From positions 5,796-69,795 of the forward strand of contig LSRX01001551.1 of the NCBI GenBank assembly GCA_001939145.1: a stretch of 64,000 bases of DNA, written 5' to 3'. Shown piece by piece: positions 12,901 to 21,262 of this stretch. A program made the translations under genes and the position numbers. The DNA comes from Symbiodinium microadriaticum. Its lineage: Eukaryota; Sar; Dinophyceae; Suessiales; Symbiodiniaceae. The first letter of the stretch is position 1. The number at the start of each line of letters is the position of its first letter. The notes under the pieces are model-generated. The model was not told the origin of the DNA and made no database searches. It saw nothing but the letters and a program-made list of their open reading frames with translations.

Positions 12901-15435
12901 GAGAGCAAGCAATAACAGAGAGAGAGAGAGAGGTGCGCGTCCGCGCGCGGGGGGTCGGGCCTGAACGCTCCCCGGCTGCTGTTTTCCCCGGAGAGAGAAA
13001 TCAACCCCTGTCCCCAAATGCCCCGCAAGCAAGCAAGAGAGAGAGAGAGAGAGAGAGCGACAAGTACGGTGGTACGTATAGCTCTCCCCGAAAGCCCCAG
13101 AACGATGGGGGGCCCTACGGGCCGGGGAGCCTGACAAGCTCCTCAAACCCGAAGGAAGAAGAGCGACAAGAGAGAGCGAGAGAGTTTGGCTCAAGTACTT
13201 CAGTACTTCGGTCTTTCGGGCTTGCAGGGCGCGGCCCAGATGGTGGCTCCCACAACCGAGATTCGCCGGGGTGGCACTCGCCTTTTTGAAAAGCCCGGAG
13301 ACAACAAAGCCGATGCCGGCGACTACAGGGACAAAATTCTCCCATACTTCCGAAAAGGAAAACACAGCCGAAACGGATGACGCGCTGGTAAGCAACGAAG
13401 CAACCGAGTTCGACCACACGATCTGCCGGAGCCCAGCCACGGCACCCACCGACGAGGTCTACTACCAAGGGGCGCACTTCTTCCACTACAGGGGGACTAC
13501 GGACTGCGAGGCACTAGACAACACATGCGACAGGCCAGGCATCTTCGAGCAACAACCGAGTGCGCACAACACAAACTCTTCTGAAGAAGGAGGCAGGAGG
13601 AAACCGAGGACAACGGTAACAACTATAGCAACAACAAATGAAAACTGGCATTTAAACAGCGGGGGCATCGAGATGAGAACTGACTGCGACAAAGACAACA
13701 GCAACTACTGCAAGGACCTGCCTTCAAGCACCCAGAAGAAGCTCCCTCGTGCTCAGAGGACAGATCGTCCTGCCGAGACGACAAGACCACCAGCACCGCA
13801 GCCGAGGGGAGGACCCTGAACCAGAAACACTTGCAGTGACGGGGGGATTATCGTGAACTTTTAACGGTCTTGTTTTGTGGGCCTGGGGGACTCAACGTCA
13901 ACTTTTCCTCTCCACCTGGCCGTGACGTTTTCGTTACAAATCTGACTCCCTCCATTTCCTTGTCAAGCCGGAGCTTAGGGCGACGCTCCTTTGCTTCCTT
14001 TTCATTCAGGACCGTAGAGAGACGCTCTTACCAGTCAGTCAGTGGTCTGGTGCTGTGGTGTGGGGCACTAACTTTTTCCACGCTCTAAGGTTGTGCTTGA
14101 AGTCGTATTGGCGTAGTTGCCTCAAGTCCGTGCAGGGGACAGTTGTTTGTCAGTAGATACAGATACTCAGTAGATGATGCTTCTTTGTCAGACATTACGT
14201 GAAATGTCTGGCAAGAGTTCTGAAGCCTGGATTACAAGCCCATATCAGGGAAGAAGAGTGTGAGACCTGAGCTGTGTGTCCTTTACGTGTTTGTGCTTAA
14301 GGGTTCGCACGAGCGTTCGGATCATTTTTGTGCATCTTTGTTTCGTTAGTCTTGGGTAAAGGCCTTGAAGGTATGCTGTAGGCGACCATGAAATCCACAA
14401 CAGCATGGCAGCATGCCTCGACATCATTCAAATTTGTTCCACGAATCAGCTGGAAGCGGTGCTCCTGAACCTCTCTCTTTGTGTTCAGGGTGAGGGGCTG
14501 TAAACTGAATCTGAGGGGACTGGAAGAAGTGAATTCAGCTGTGGAGGGACCGAGCCGGAAGAAAGGGGACGATGGGTAGCACAGGAGCAAGGCCGGTTGG
14601 GGGTATGGGTTGTCGTCCGGGGCAGTCCTCCTGGAGAAGAAGATGAGAGAGCCCAAGACGACTTGCAAGATGGAACTTGCTCGCAGGCGTGGTCACGTCA
14701 TTCGAGACCTGCCAAAACCAGGTAGCCCAATGTACTCGGTCGGGCTCCCGATGTGTCTGCCGCTGTTGATGCTGCTGGTGGGTTCAATAACTGGTGATTA
14801 GGATAGATCGATAAGAGTTGATGATAATTAGCAGTGAGACGCCGCATCGACACGCTGTTCCCATTTGCTCTAAGACTCTCATCTATCCCACAAGACAATT
14901 CCGAGGCATGGCCGCTTTGCTTTGCCCTCAGGTGCACGCATACTTGCCCGCCATGGAGTCTTTCGGCTTCGAGACGGATCTCAGAACGCACACGTCCGGA
15001 CAGGTGGGGTGATCGGGAAGAGGGCGAGACTCTAGGGCTTCAGGGGGCTATGGGCTGAAGTTCAGGCAACGGCAATCCACTGCCAGGCAATGTGCCAGAC
15101 CTTCTTTGATCACTGGGAGCATGTTCCTGGCGATCCGCTGGATCGGTCCATCCTGCTGCCAGCTCCCCGGACTCGCTCGCATCTCGATGCTACGACGTAC
15201 TGTGCTTAGGCGCCCGCTGGAGCCGGCACCTGCGCCGCACCTGGCGCGCGAGTTCATGCTCAAGATGAGGCGGCGAAAGGGCCTCAGCGAGGACACTTAC
15301 AAGAGCCGTTGACATCGTTGACATCTAGAATCTGGAAATGCGAAACCGCTGAACGGCAGACTATTCCTGGCCAGGACGTGTCGGTTCACAAGTTCTTTGA
15401 TGATCCGATGCTTCTGGAGCTCGCGAAGCAGGACC
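763..15435 (+). CDS. EFTUD2: U5 snRNP translational GTPase Snu114/EFTUD2, intron-rich gene
   Basis: Homologue of the EF-2-like GTPase of the U5 snRNP, which controls Brr2-driven U4/U6 unwinding and spliceosome disassembly in the nucleus. Nearly the whole family protein can be followed in order: N-terminal [14 protein letters not shown], acidic linker, [25 protein letters not shown]-loop GAMHHGKT, switch [20 protein letters not shown], then domains II-V to [15 protein letters not shown]. It is spread over about 40 exons, many only 30-100 bases long, with intron ends in AG/G. Two introns are long (7371-11586 and 12671-14682). No in-frame stop was found inside a recognised block, so the gene looks functional. 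The start codon exon and the last few codons (LNYPM-like end) were not located. One key residue is odd: the guanine-binding NKxD motif reads NGLD. Confidence 0.93.
2065..2205 (+). repeat. Degenerate (GAAAGACA)n purine repeat in an EFTUD2 intron
   Basis: An imperfect array of AGACAGAAAG and GAAAGAAA words, nearly all purine on the + strand. It makes spurious ORFs on both strands. A similar array lies at 7530-7900. The rest of the intron, 977-2985, holds T-rich stretches at 2540-2660 with the word TTTTTTGATGC and a few degenerate CCCTGAA/ACCTTAAAC telomere-like words at 2685-2775. Confidence 0.85.
2986..4730 (+). CDS. EFTUD2: EFTUD2 exons: GTPase (G) domain
   Basis: Approximate exons: 2986-3100 ([21 protein letters not shown]), 3176-3268 ([15 protein letters not shown]), 3342-3451 ([19 protein letters not shown]-loop), 3530-3628 ([20 protein letters not shown], switch I), 3675-3710 (KSYLFHAM), 3778-3822 ([13 protein letters not shown], switch II), 3866-3945 ([15 protein letters not shown]), 4015-4055 ([13 protein letters not shown]), 4117-4195 ([20 protein letters not shown]), 4268-4325 ([19 protein letters not shown]), 4408-4445 ([11 protein letters not shown]), 4617-4730 ([23 protein letters not shown]). 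The P-loop and the DTPGH aspartate are kept. The NKxD guanine-specificity motif is NGLD, with glycine replacing lysine, while the flanking [13 protein letters not shown] block is otherwise orthodox. Confidence 0.9.
4808..7370 (+). CDS. EFTUD2: EFTUD2 exons: domains II-III and start of IV
   Basis: Recognised blocks in order: [18 protein letters not shown] (4808-4868), [17 protein letters not shown] (4975-5062), [20 protein letters not shown] (5163-5255), LPSFVDMV (5322-5346), [10 protein letters not shown] (5405-5460), [20 protein letters not shown] (5640-5725), [20 protein letters not shown] (5875-5960), [14 protein letters not shown] (6003-6100), [13 protein letters not shown] (6146-6192), [15 protein letters not shown] (6247-6332), [10 protein letters not shown] (6370-6410), [20 protein letters not shown] (6508-6575), [12 protein letters not shown] (6628-6668), VEESGEH (6728-6757), [20 protein letters not shown] (6873-6937), [18 protein letters not shown] (7042-7100), [17 protein letters not shown] (7176-7232), [17 protein letters not shown] (7316-7370). 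Introns are mostly 50-170 bases. The order matches EFTUD2 without gaps. Confidence 0.9.
7530..7905 (+). repeat. Degenerate (GAAA)n/(AAAGAAAT)n purine repeat
   Basis: Long A-rich purine array with AAAGAAATAAAGAAAGA and CAATTCAGCGCAGAGA words. The 17-base phrase CAGCAATTCAGCGCAGA appears twice (7661 and 7783), and a variant CAGCAACTCAGCAC lies near 7890. It sits in the 4.2-kb intron of EFTUD2 and is non-coding. Confidence 0.8.
8033..8075 (+). repeat. Dispersed copy of the 62-base tandem-repeat unit
   Basis: The phrase AAGCCGAAACCTTCAT followed by a near-identical CC-AGAGCTTCAT core matches the unit of the tandem array at 26059-26345. Only one unit is present here, within an EFTUD2 intron. Confidence 0.6.
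8100..10090 (-). pseudogene. Decayed 3' half of a dinoflagellate-type LINE (C2H2 finger region)
   Basis: Minus-strand pieces in several frames resemble the C-terminal end of dinoflagellate LINE proteins. Around 9290-9390 the frame reads [20 protein letters not shown] then [12 protein letters not shown], a CxxC..H-x4-H finger. Around 9180-9235 a second finger-like block reads [19 protein letters not shown]. Upstream (9450-9700) [20 protein letters not shown] resembles the stretch between RT and fingers. Frames change at least three times and the reverse transcriptase itself is missing, so this is a 5'-truncated relic. The open frame 8248-8871 lies 3' of the fingers and could be the tail of the same element, but no domain was recognised in it. 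It lies antisense to EFTUD2 in an intron. Confidence 0.55.
10274..11240 (+). repeat. Perfect (AAAC)n microsatellite, about 242 units
   Basis: An uninterrupted AAAC array of about 967 bases. A single ambiguous base N stands at 10273, next to a G-run, so the array length may be approximate in the assembly. A CA run (11241-11258) and 13 C follow directly. It gives artificial KQTN ORFs on + and VCLF ORFs on -, which are not genes. It lies inside the 4.2-kb EFTUD2 intron. Confidence 0.97.
11241..11270 (+). repeat. (AC)n followed by poly-C
   Basis: Nine AC units then 13 C residues, directly abutting the AAAC array. The three simple repeats form one compound microsatellite. Confidence 0.95.
11587..12670 (+). 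CDS. EFTUD2: EFTUD2 exons: domain IV
   Basis: Blocks: [20 protein letters not shown] (11587-11650), [12 protein letters not shown] (11732-11768), [14 protein letters not shown] and its continuation (11836-11945), [14 protein letters not shown] (12058-12110), [20 protein letters not shown] (12184-12260), [10 protein letters not shown] (12315-12345), [16 protein letters not shown] (12400-12467), [18 protein letters not shown] (12616-12670). These follow the domain IV order of EFTUD2 (QITWNRKKL.., GPDATGPNILVDDTLPSE.., GFQWGTREGPLCDE.., PADCVSAVYTVLARR). Exons are again 30-110 bases. Domain IV carries the ribosomal-S5-like fold typical of EF-2-class GTPases. Confidence 0.88.
12777..13070 (+). 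repeat. GA- and GGCAG-rich simple repeats
   Basis: A (GA)n run at 12779-12804, about six GGCAG units at 12823-12855, GCAAGC-type words at 12870-12912, (GA)n at 12916-12932 and again at 13035-13060. This is low-complexity intron sequence in the 2-kb EFTUD2 intron 12671-14682. Confidence 0.85.
13185..13195 (+). other. Spliced-leader-like motif TTTGGCTCAAG
   Basis: Exact match to the last 11 bases of the dinoflagellate spliced leader (which ends ATTTTGGCTCAAG). It is preceded by a GA repeat, not by the rest of the leader. It stands 45 bases before the ATG of a small ORF (13240-13380). A relict leader attached to a retroposed cDNA is one explanation and chance is another. Confidence 0.35.
13240..13380 (+). 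CDS. Small ORF (46 aa) behind an SL-like motif, unknown
   Basis: ATG at 13240 starts a charged peptide [20 protein letters not shown]... that ends in KGKHSRNG at a TGA. No family recognised. An overlapping frame (13271-13819) stays open for 182 codons with a Thr/Asp/Glu-rich product. Either could be a fragment of a retroposed gene in the EFTUD2 intron, or simply open by chance in this GC-rich stretch. Codon bias was not computed. Confidence 0.2.
   Translation: MVAPTTEIRRGGTRLFEKPGDNKADAGDYRDKILPYFRKGKHSRNG
13381..14682. other. Remainder of the 2-kb EFTUD2 intron
   Basis: No conserved coding block was recognised. The frame ending at 13819 stays open but shows no known motif. From 13820 to 14682 nothing beyond ordinary intron-like sequence was seen. 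Confidence 0.5.
14683..15435 (+). CDS. EFTUD2: EFTUD2 exons: domain V and C-terminus
   Basis: Blocks: [20 protein letters not shown] (14683-14745), [20 protein letters not shown] followed by TSGQ (14930-15006), [20 protein letters not shown] (15085-15162), [20 protein letters not shown] and RRKGLSED (15205-15295), [17 protein letters not shown] (15378-15435). They match the EFTUD2 C-terminus closely ([65 protein letters not shown]). The family normally ends a few residues later with LNYPM. That final piece was not found and may lie in a further tiny exon. Confidence 0.9.
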
Positions 15436-16028
15436 CCTGCACCCAAGAGCTGTCACCACATGTCAGGAAGCCTGTTGTTGGAGACAAGTCGACGGTATCC
15501 GCTGCAAAAACACACAGGATGCCGAGCTCAGCTCCTACTTCTGAGCGCTTTCGTGAGCGCGGCCTAGCGAATGTCCCGACACACACCACCACGAGACAAT
15601 CCGCTGTGTGTGCGTGTGTACGTCTATATTACAAACCTGCAATCACGAGCCGGCTCCGACAGGAGAGGGCCAGAACAAGACTCTGTCTGCAACACAGCAC
15701 GGCCGGCCGGGCACCGCGCGCATCTCCGCTTTCGTTAGTTCTTTGTGTATGCAAGGAGTCTCAGTGCCGTGCGCCATCCTCTTTGACACAACTTACAGAA
15801 GTCAAGCCCAGAAGCCCTAGAACAACAGTGTCCCGTGGGTTCGGGGTGTGTACTGACCGGGGCTTTGCCTGGTGCAGTGATGCGACGACGGTACCCGGTC
15901 CGTTAAGAAACATGGTAAGCGCGCACTGGCACTGCAGAATGCGCTTTTCTTTTCGGACTTCTGCTATACTTAGAGTGGTCCTGTCCTTTCCAGGCAGCGG
16001 GGCTCAAGGTCAGTGGTGGTAGTCAGTG
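15436..16028. other. Intergenic region between EFTUD2 and the aspartic protease
   Basis: About 0.6 kb. A frame open from 15309 to 16022 crosses it, but beyond the EFTUD2 C-terminal block it shows no conserved motif. No TATA or poly-A signal is called, as dinoflagellates generally lack these. Confidence 0.4.
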
Positions 16029-19000
16029 ATGACCACGCTGCTTATCACGCTTCTGCTCGCGGGTGTGTCTGGGCAACCGGATGTGGTGCCATTGCAGCAT
16101 CATCCGCGGTATCCAGGAAGCCTGGACTCGACTGCCCTCGGCAATCTGAAGCAGAAGAGCGTCTTGGACCAGGAGCTTGACTTGAGCATCACGCGTGCCC
16201 ATGCGCTGGTGGCAGAGCTCTTCGTGGGAACGCCGCCGCAGAAGATGACCTGTTTGCTGGACACGGGCAGCTCTGACCTTTGGATCCCTTCCAAGCACTG
16301 CCAAAGCTGCGAGAATCAGCACCTCTTCCATGCCGACAGGTCCTCAACCTTCGTGCCCGAGCTGCACGAGACTGCACGGGGCCGGCGCCCTTTAGCAGTG
16401 CGTATCAGCTATGGAAGCGGCCAGATCACTGGCTACAAGGTGCAAGACACGATCAGCTTCGGAGGACGGGTAGTGCAAGAGTAACTGGCTTTCCAAGAGA
16501 GCAGTGTAGAGTTTTCTGCCAGGGCGCACGGTCCGCAACCAGACGTTTATCATCGTGGAAGATGCCCTCCTTCCTCCAGACCGAGACTGGGACGGAATCT
16601 GCGGTCTGGGCTGGGAGACTATCTCGCAGCTGGGCCATCCACTGTATACCAGGTTCCAGGAGATGGGTTTCAAGGCCGGCCAAGCACGTCGTCAAAGCCT
16701 TCCAGAAGCTTCAGCATGCTTCGGCTTCATGTTGATTGTTGCTTCTGGGGTTCTTGCTCGCCAGGCGATGTTCACCTTCGTGCCGCAGGGCAGCCGCTCT
16801 GCGCATCTCTCGGTGGGCCCCTTTCCCCAGCACGCAGTCAAGCCTGGCACCACGGTCTGGGCGGATGCCGAAGCCGCAGGTATTCACGGAGGCGCAAAGG
16901 AAAGAGCCCCAAAAACATCAAAAACCCGAGCCACTCTTTGCATGTCTTTGCCGTGGAGGGCAGCGGAGCTTCTGGGTAACCACCGGCGGCATCGCAGTGC
17001 ACAAGCAGACGCCTCATCCGGCCCGCTTCCTCGTGGACACAGGCCTTACTTGCTTGCTTTTTGGCGCCTAGCTCATCCCATCTTCCGGTCCTTCCGTTAC
17101 GGCGTTGCTGCAGGTTGTTGTTGACACTGTTGTTTCCAGGCACCAACCAAGTGCTGCTAGCCCCGCGACACCTCTACATCAGCATCATGCGGTCGGTGCT
17201 GCCGAAGGATAAGCTCCTTGCCTTAGACTTGCAGCTTTTCTTCCTTCCTTAGTCAGGGCCGTGCGTGGGTCGACGGGACAGCGCGGACCGTGCACCTGCT
17301 TCATTATTCAACGTCGGTTTTCAGGTCCCGGCTTGACCTTGTCATCTTCAGTGGGATGCATATCGACATGATCCACAGTTGATCCGAAATGACAATCGGC
17401 AGTCGAGGTTCAATGATCTCTGTGGCATTGACCACATGAAAGGCGGCGTTGTCTTTTGTGACTGCTCGATTGTGGAAGCCTCGCGAGACCTCCCGCCTCT
17501 CCGCATCTTCATCGCAGAGCACCCATTCGAGTTGCCGGTTGAAGAAATGTTTATCCGGGTGCCAGCCAAGAATGGCTTTGGAGAGGCTTGCATGTTGGCC
17601 ATTCAGCCGAACAACATGGAGATCGGGAACGGCTTGGGCCCGGGCGTACCTCTTCCGCTGCCTTTCGGAGGCCTCGGAGGCGAGCCTGTGAGGGGGGGGG
17701 CGGTTTCTTTTGAGAGTCGTTGTCGTGTCTTCTGCCAATGACAGGGCTACTTCGAGATCTGCCGAAGCTGGATGGCTTTCCTTTTCCCTTCCCGAAGCTT
17801 GGGCCTCTGTTTGGCGAAACCGAGGAGCCCAGCTCGGGTTCGCCCGCGCCGGCTGCATCCCCCCCTGAAAAAGGGCTCGGCATGCCTCTCTTCGGGGAGG
17901 GCACAGCAGGCAAGGGCGCGCTGCCCCTGCCCAAGATCCTCCCTCTCTTCGGCGAGAAGGGCTCCGGAAACTCGATGCCTTCAGTCGGAGGCCTTCACAT
18001 CGGACCCCTCGGTAAAGGGGTCTTGTCAGAGCAGGTTCAGGAGCAAATCCACACTCGTCCGGATGGGACGGTGTGCAAAACTACTATCGTCGTCGTCAAC
18101 GGCAAGGAGAAAAGTCGTGCCTTGGAGGCAGTGGTCAGCAGTTTGACCTTTCCAGCCTTTGGGTTCCCACTGAGCATCTCTAGTGTCAGTGGATTTCCCG
18201 TGCAAGGGAAGAAAGGTGAGAAACCGCGCGCGAACTGTGATTGTTCCACCATATTGAATTATTAAATATTACGTATGTATACAGGGCCCTTGAGTCTACA
18301 GTTTAGCTTGGCAGTCAAAGAATGCAAGCCGACCAAATTGAAACTGGTACTGGAGAGCAGGTACCCCGGTGGACCAGCTAAGTTGACAGTTGACGGTGGA
18401 GGATTTATCATAGACCTCCTGCTTTGCAAGTTTGAATCAGCAAGTCGATGTGAACAGGGGCGACTTCCCAGCCGTGGCAAGCACTCTGAACAATCCGGCA
18501 TAGGCATCAACAACAATTGATAAGCATCTAAAAAAATTGATAAGCATCCAAAAAAATGCCTATCAATTTTGTTGATGGCTACCGCCTACGCCCTAAACCC
18601 TCCAAGCAAATTTGTTTTTGATGCCTATCAATTTTTTGATGGCTACCGTGGTAATTCATTGAGATGCTTATCATTTTTTGATGCGTCACCCGAACAATCC
18701 GGTACGGACGTGTCGACTAATGTTATTGACAGCACGAACACGATTACCTACATAGATGTAAGTCTGGAAGGAACATTCGGATCTTATCGATCAGGGAGAG
18801 GAGAGACGATCAGGGAGAGGAGAGACAACTAAGGTCAGTTGTTACACGAAGCAAACAAGGAACTCGAGTTGGCTCTCAGGGGCGAGACATTGAGCAAAGC
18901 TACCATAATGAAACTGTCAAGTTTGAGAATCTCGGCGCCCTCACGGCTTCGGACGCAAGCTTAGTGAGTCAGGGTTCATTCCTGGCTCCGAGCGACCGTG

Positions 19001-20130
19001 TCCGCACCCCGCCAAAATCGATTCGGACCCATGGATGGAGCGGGAGAAGCGCGCACGCTCCGACAGCCCCCCTTGGTCACAGACTGCAGCAGTTCGGCCG
19101 ATCAAAATGCCGACACCCCTGCTACTTGATAGAGTCCAGGATCGTTTACAGATCGAGCTCAGTGCTCGGCGACAGTCGATGTTTAGGGACGACGGGGGTC
19201 GTACGCCGACCGGGTAGACACAGCGACTCAAGCACCGATTGTTTCACAAAAAGCATGAAACCTGATTTCGTAAGCAAGGTCATCCAGTCAGGATTGTACA
19301 GGATCAGTCGTGCGAAACTGAGCGCATAGTAGCGCATGGAGAGCCAACACCGCACGTGCACGTGGGCAGCATTTTCCGAGTGCTGACCGCAGCGGTTGAG
19401 CAGGCCGCCGACGCCACTCACGAGTAACACTACCCCTAGTGGAGTACAGTCTTCTCGTACAAGAGAACAGGTTGACTGTGAAACCAAACCTTTCTTTGCA
19501 GCGCATGTTAGCCTTGCAGCGAAATGTGATTGCAACCGCGAACCCAAACCCAACAATACTCAGATCCTACAACCTTTCAGCCTTAAGCCCTAACCGAACT
19601 TAAGCACTAAAAGTGTCCTGCACGTCTTGTGAGGAACGGAAGACTGCTCGAAGCCTCGAGCAGACATGGCCGACGAGGTCAGGCGGCTGCAGCTGGTGGT
19701 TCCCATGGTTCTTCGGCTGGAATTCGATCATCTGTGTGCATGTATACATATTGGACATGGCTTTGTGTGTATGGTACACATGCATAGTCGATCCGTTATT
19801 CAGTGTGGTGAGTTCAGTGTTGACCTTGTGGCAAAGCCCAACCCGAAAGTCAAAGATCCCAAGGGCGGCATTCTGGAGCTGCCGCTGGATCCATCGGGTG
19901 ATGTGAGTGACCAAGATGAGGGCCCCGATGCTCGGCCTGAACTTTCTTGAGATGTAGGCTTCGCTGTCAAGGTTCGAAACACTCTTTCGCCCTGAGCGCC
20001 CTTTTAGCTCCTGAGGGGCTGAACCTCGAAACCCGCCCCCGCGGGCCTCAAAGCTTCCCTGGCCGAGGAAATGTGGGTTTTAGGCGGCATGTTTCTGCAG
20101 CGGTTCGTCGTGTCCTTCGACTTCGACCAG
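16029..20130 (+). CDS. Pepsin-family (A1) aspartic protease, secreted, multi-exon
   Basis: ATG at 16029 starts a signal peptide (MTTLLITLLLAGVSG). Approximate exons: 16029-16482 with the first active site LLDTGSSDLWIPS and the flap-region block RISYGSGQITGYKV; 16527-16670 (IIVEDALLPP, DGICGLGWETISQLGHPLY); 16767-16880 (FTFVPQGSRSAHLSVGPFP); 16967-17042, ending ARFLVDTG; 17140-17212 (TNQVLLAPRHLY); 17432-17640 (VFCDCSIVEASRDLPPLRIF, CMLAIQPNNM); 17735-18120 (Pro/Gly-rich insert, then IHTRPDGTVCKTTIV); last recognised 20068-20130 (MWVLGGMFLQRFVVSFDFDQ). Splicing GACACAG to GCACCAACC rebuilds the second active site DTGTNQVLLAP across an intron. The pro-form would mature in the secretory or lysosomal route. 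The final exon (IGFA-type end) and the exons between 18.1 and 20.06 kb are not settled. The Pro/Gly-rich insert before WVLGG is absent from animal pepsins. Confidence 0.85.
18515..18695. repeat. AT-rich inverted-repeat element with TTTTTTGATGC words
   Basis: Left side: AATTGATAAGCATC twice, each beside an A-run. Right side: GATGCTTATCATTTTTTGAT. In the middle the phrase GATGCCTATCAATTTT/ATGCCTATCAATTTT occurs twice, each followed by TTGATGGCTACCG. Left and right are reverse complements over GATAAGCATC. A CCCTAAACCCT word sits inside. The core TTTTTTGATGC(N)TCACCC also occurs at 2645-2660 and 11523-11540, and its reverse complement GGCATCAAAAAA at 2034. This is probably a small non-autonomous or introner-like repeat in an intron of the protease gene. 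Confidence 0.5.
19666..19950 (+). CDS. Unassigned exon-like ORF inside the protease gene region
   Basis: Open frame with two plausible pieces, MADEVRRLQLVV and, from about 19812, VDLVAKPNPKVKDPKGGIL followed by ELPLDPSG. It lies between the protease blocks at 17.7-18.1 kb and the C-terminal WVLGG block at 20.07 kb, on the same strand. It might be a divergent protease exon or belong to another gene. No motif decides. Confidence 0.25.
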   Translation: MADEVRRLQLVVPMVLRLEFDHLCACIHIGHGFVCMVHMHSRSVIQCGEFSVDLVAKPNPKVKDPKGGILELPLDPSGDVSDQDEGPDARPELS

Positions 20131-20766
20131 GCACTGCAAAGTGCGTTTCGATGGTCCGAGCTTCCGTTGCACGTGGCTTATCGGGGCAACCGTGTGTGTG
20201 TGAAGCCCTGTCGCAAATTCAAAAAGCAGGGCGCCAGCAGGCCTTGCAGCATGCACTGGCTAACAGATACCATGCGCAACAATCTGGGAGGCCAAAGATA
20301 GGAACCTGCAGAGTGTTCGTGACATCTTGAGCAGTATGTCTTGAACAGTATAGGCTGTGCTTGGGCTATCATGAAACACTGAAGCAAGGAGTCATCTATA
20401 TCTGCGATGTAAGTGAAGCAGAGAAGGCACATGCGACGACAGATGAACAACACAGATGTTTCTCGCTTACTAACCCCTGTGGTAGCTTCGGTTATCTCGA
20501 GGCTCGTTCCAAGTGTGTGTACAGTATGTGTGTGTGTGAGGTTAGAATCCATGTATTGCAGATGACGTTGCACTTTACAGCGGGATTTCGTTTCACGAGA
20601 CAGGTGGGTGTGGAGCGGTGTAAGATCGCGATTCGGTCTAACGCTTCCAGAGTAGCTCCAGCTTCAACATTGTGTTTGTCCTGTCCCGCCATTCTCTTCC
20701 GACACCCACCCAAACAACAGACAAACGCCCGATAATTGCAGTACTAGTATCACCAGTCATGAGTCT
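20131..20766. other. Spacer between protease gene and LTR element
   Basis: No supported coding block. Contains GT-rich stretches (20188-20200, 20512-20540). The 20762-20766 bases AGTCT abut the 5' LTR and differ by one base from ATTCT behind the 3' LTR. Confidence 0.4.
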
Positions 20767-21202
20767 TGCGAAGAGACCTCAAAGCCTCGTACATTTCTAG
20801 GCATCGTACCCTGAGCTATGTTACAATGTATATATATATATATATATATGAGAGCTTGGGCAGTCGTGAACTACCAAGCGGGAGCCGGGCTTGGGAAGTC
20901 ATGAACTACCAAGTGAAGCCCCAAAGTTCATGTCTTTCAGTCCGTCAAGCTCATAAGCCGGCATTGTTTGGCTCAAGTGACTGAGCACGACTTAGCGATC
21001 CTCCAGCCACAGCAACGTGCGTGTAACCCTTTTGCACAGAGAACACAGCTGACCCGAAGCCAGTGAGCGAAAAGAGGATCTGCGTTTGCCTGCAAGGGAT
21101 GCCGTTGTTATATCTGCAGAGGGCACTACAACTACTTATGCAAGAACATTGCTCTTCTGAGGGGAACATCTTACAACAACGCCGTACACCAACCCTCACG
21201 CA
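20767..21202 (+). repeat. 5' LTR
   Basis: Matches 44246-44693 in the same orientation. Starts TG, ends CA. Holds a (TA)n run at about 20828-20849 after ACAATG, which could act as the TATA-like promoter. Two copies of the phrase GTCGTGAACTACCAAG / GTCATGAACTACCAAG lie 38 bases apart. Contains the SL-like word TTTGGCTCAAG at 20967-20977. Confidence 0.85.
20961..20977 (+). other. Spliced-leader-like motif in the 5' LTR
   Basis: GCATTGTTTGGCTCAAG, against the 3' part of the dinoflagellate leader (CCATTTTGGCTCAAG): CATT and TTGGCTCAAG both match, with two extra bases (GT) between them. The same word is kept in the 3' LTR at 44444-44460. Confidence 0.45.
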
Positions 21203-21232
21203 GGTTATCAGCCGTAGGCTCTGCCTACGCAA
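21203..21232 (+). promoter_or_regulatory. Putative primer-binding region with a perfect hairpin
   Basis: Directly after the CA of the 5' LTR comes GGTTATCAGC, partly like the TGGTATCAGAGC initiator-Met-tRNA site of copia elements. It is followed at 21213-21229 by CGTAGGC-TCT-GCCTACG, a 7-bp perfect stem with a 3-base loop. The position fits a reverse-transcription primer site. The actual tRNA is not identified. Confidence 0.4.
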
Positions 21233-21262
21233 GGAGTTTGACACCGAACAAGCACATCAATT

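Noticed and set aside
20828..20849. Host promoter TATA box
   Set aside because: The TA run is part of the LTR and is repeated at 44308-44332.
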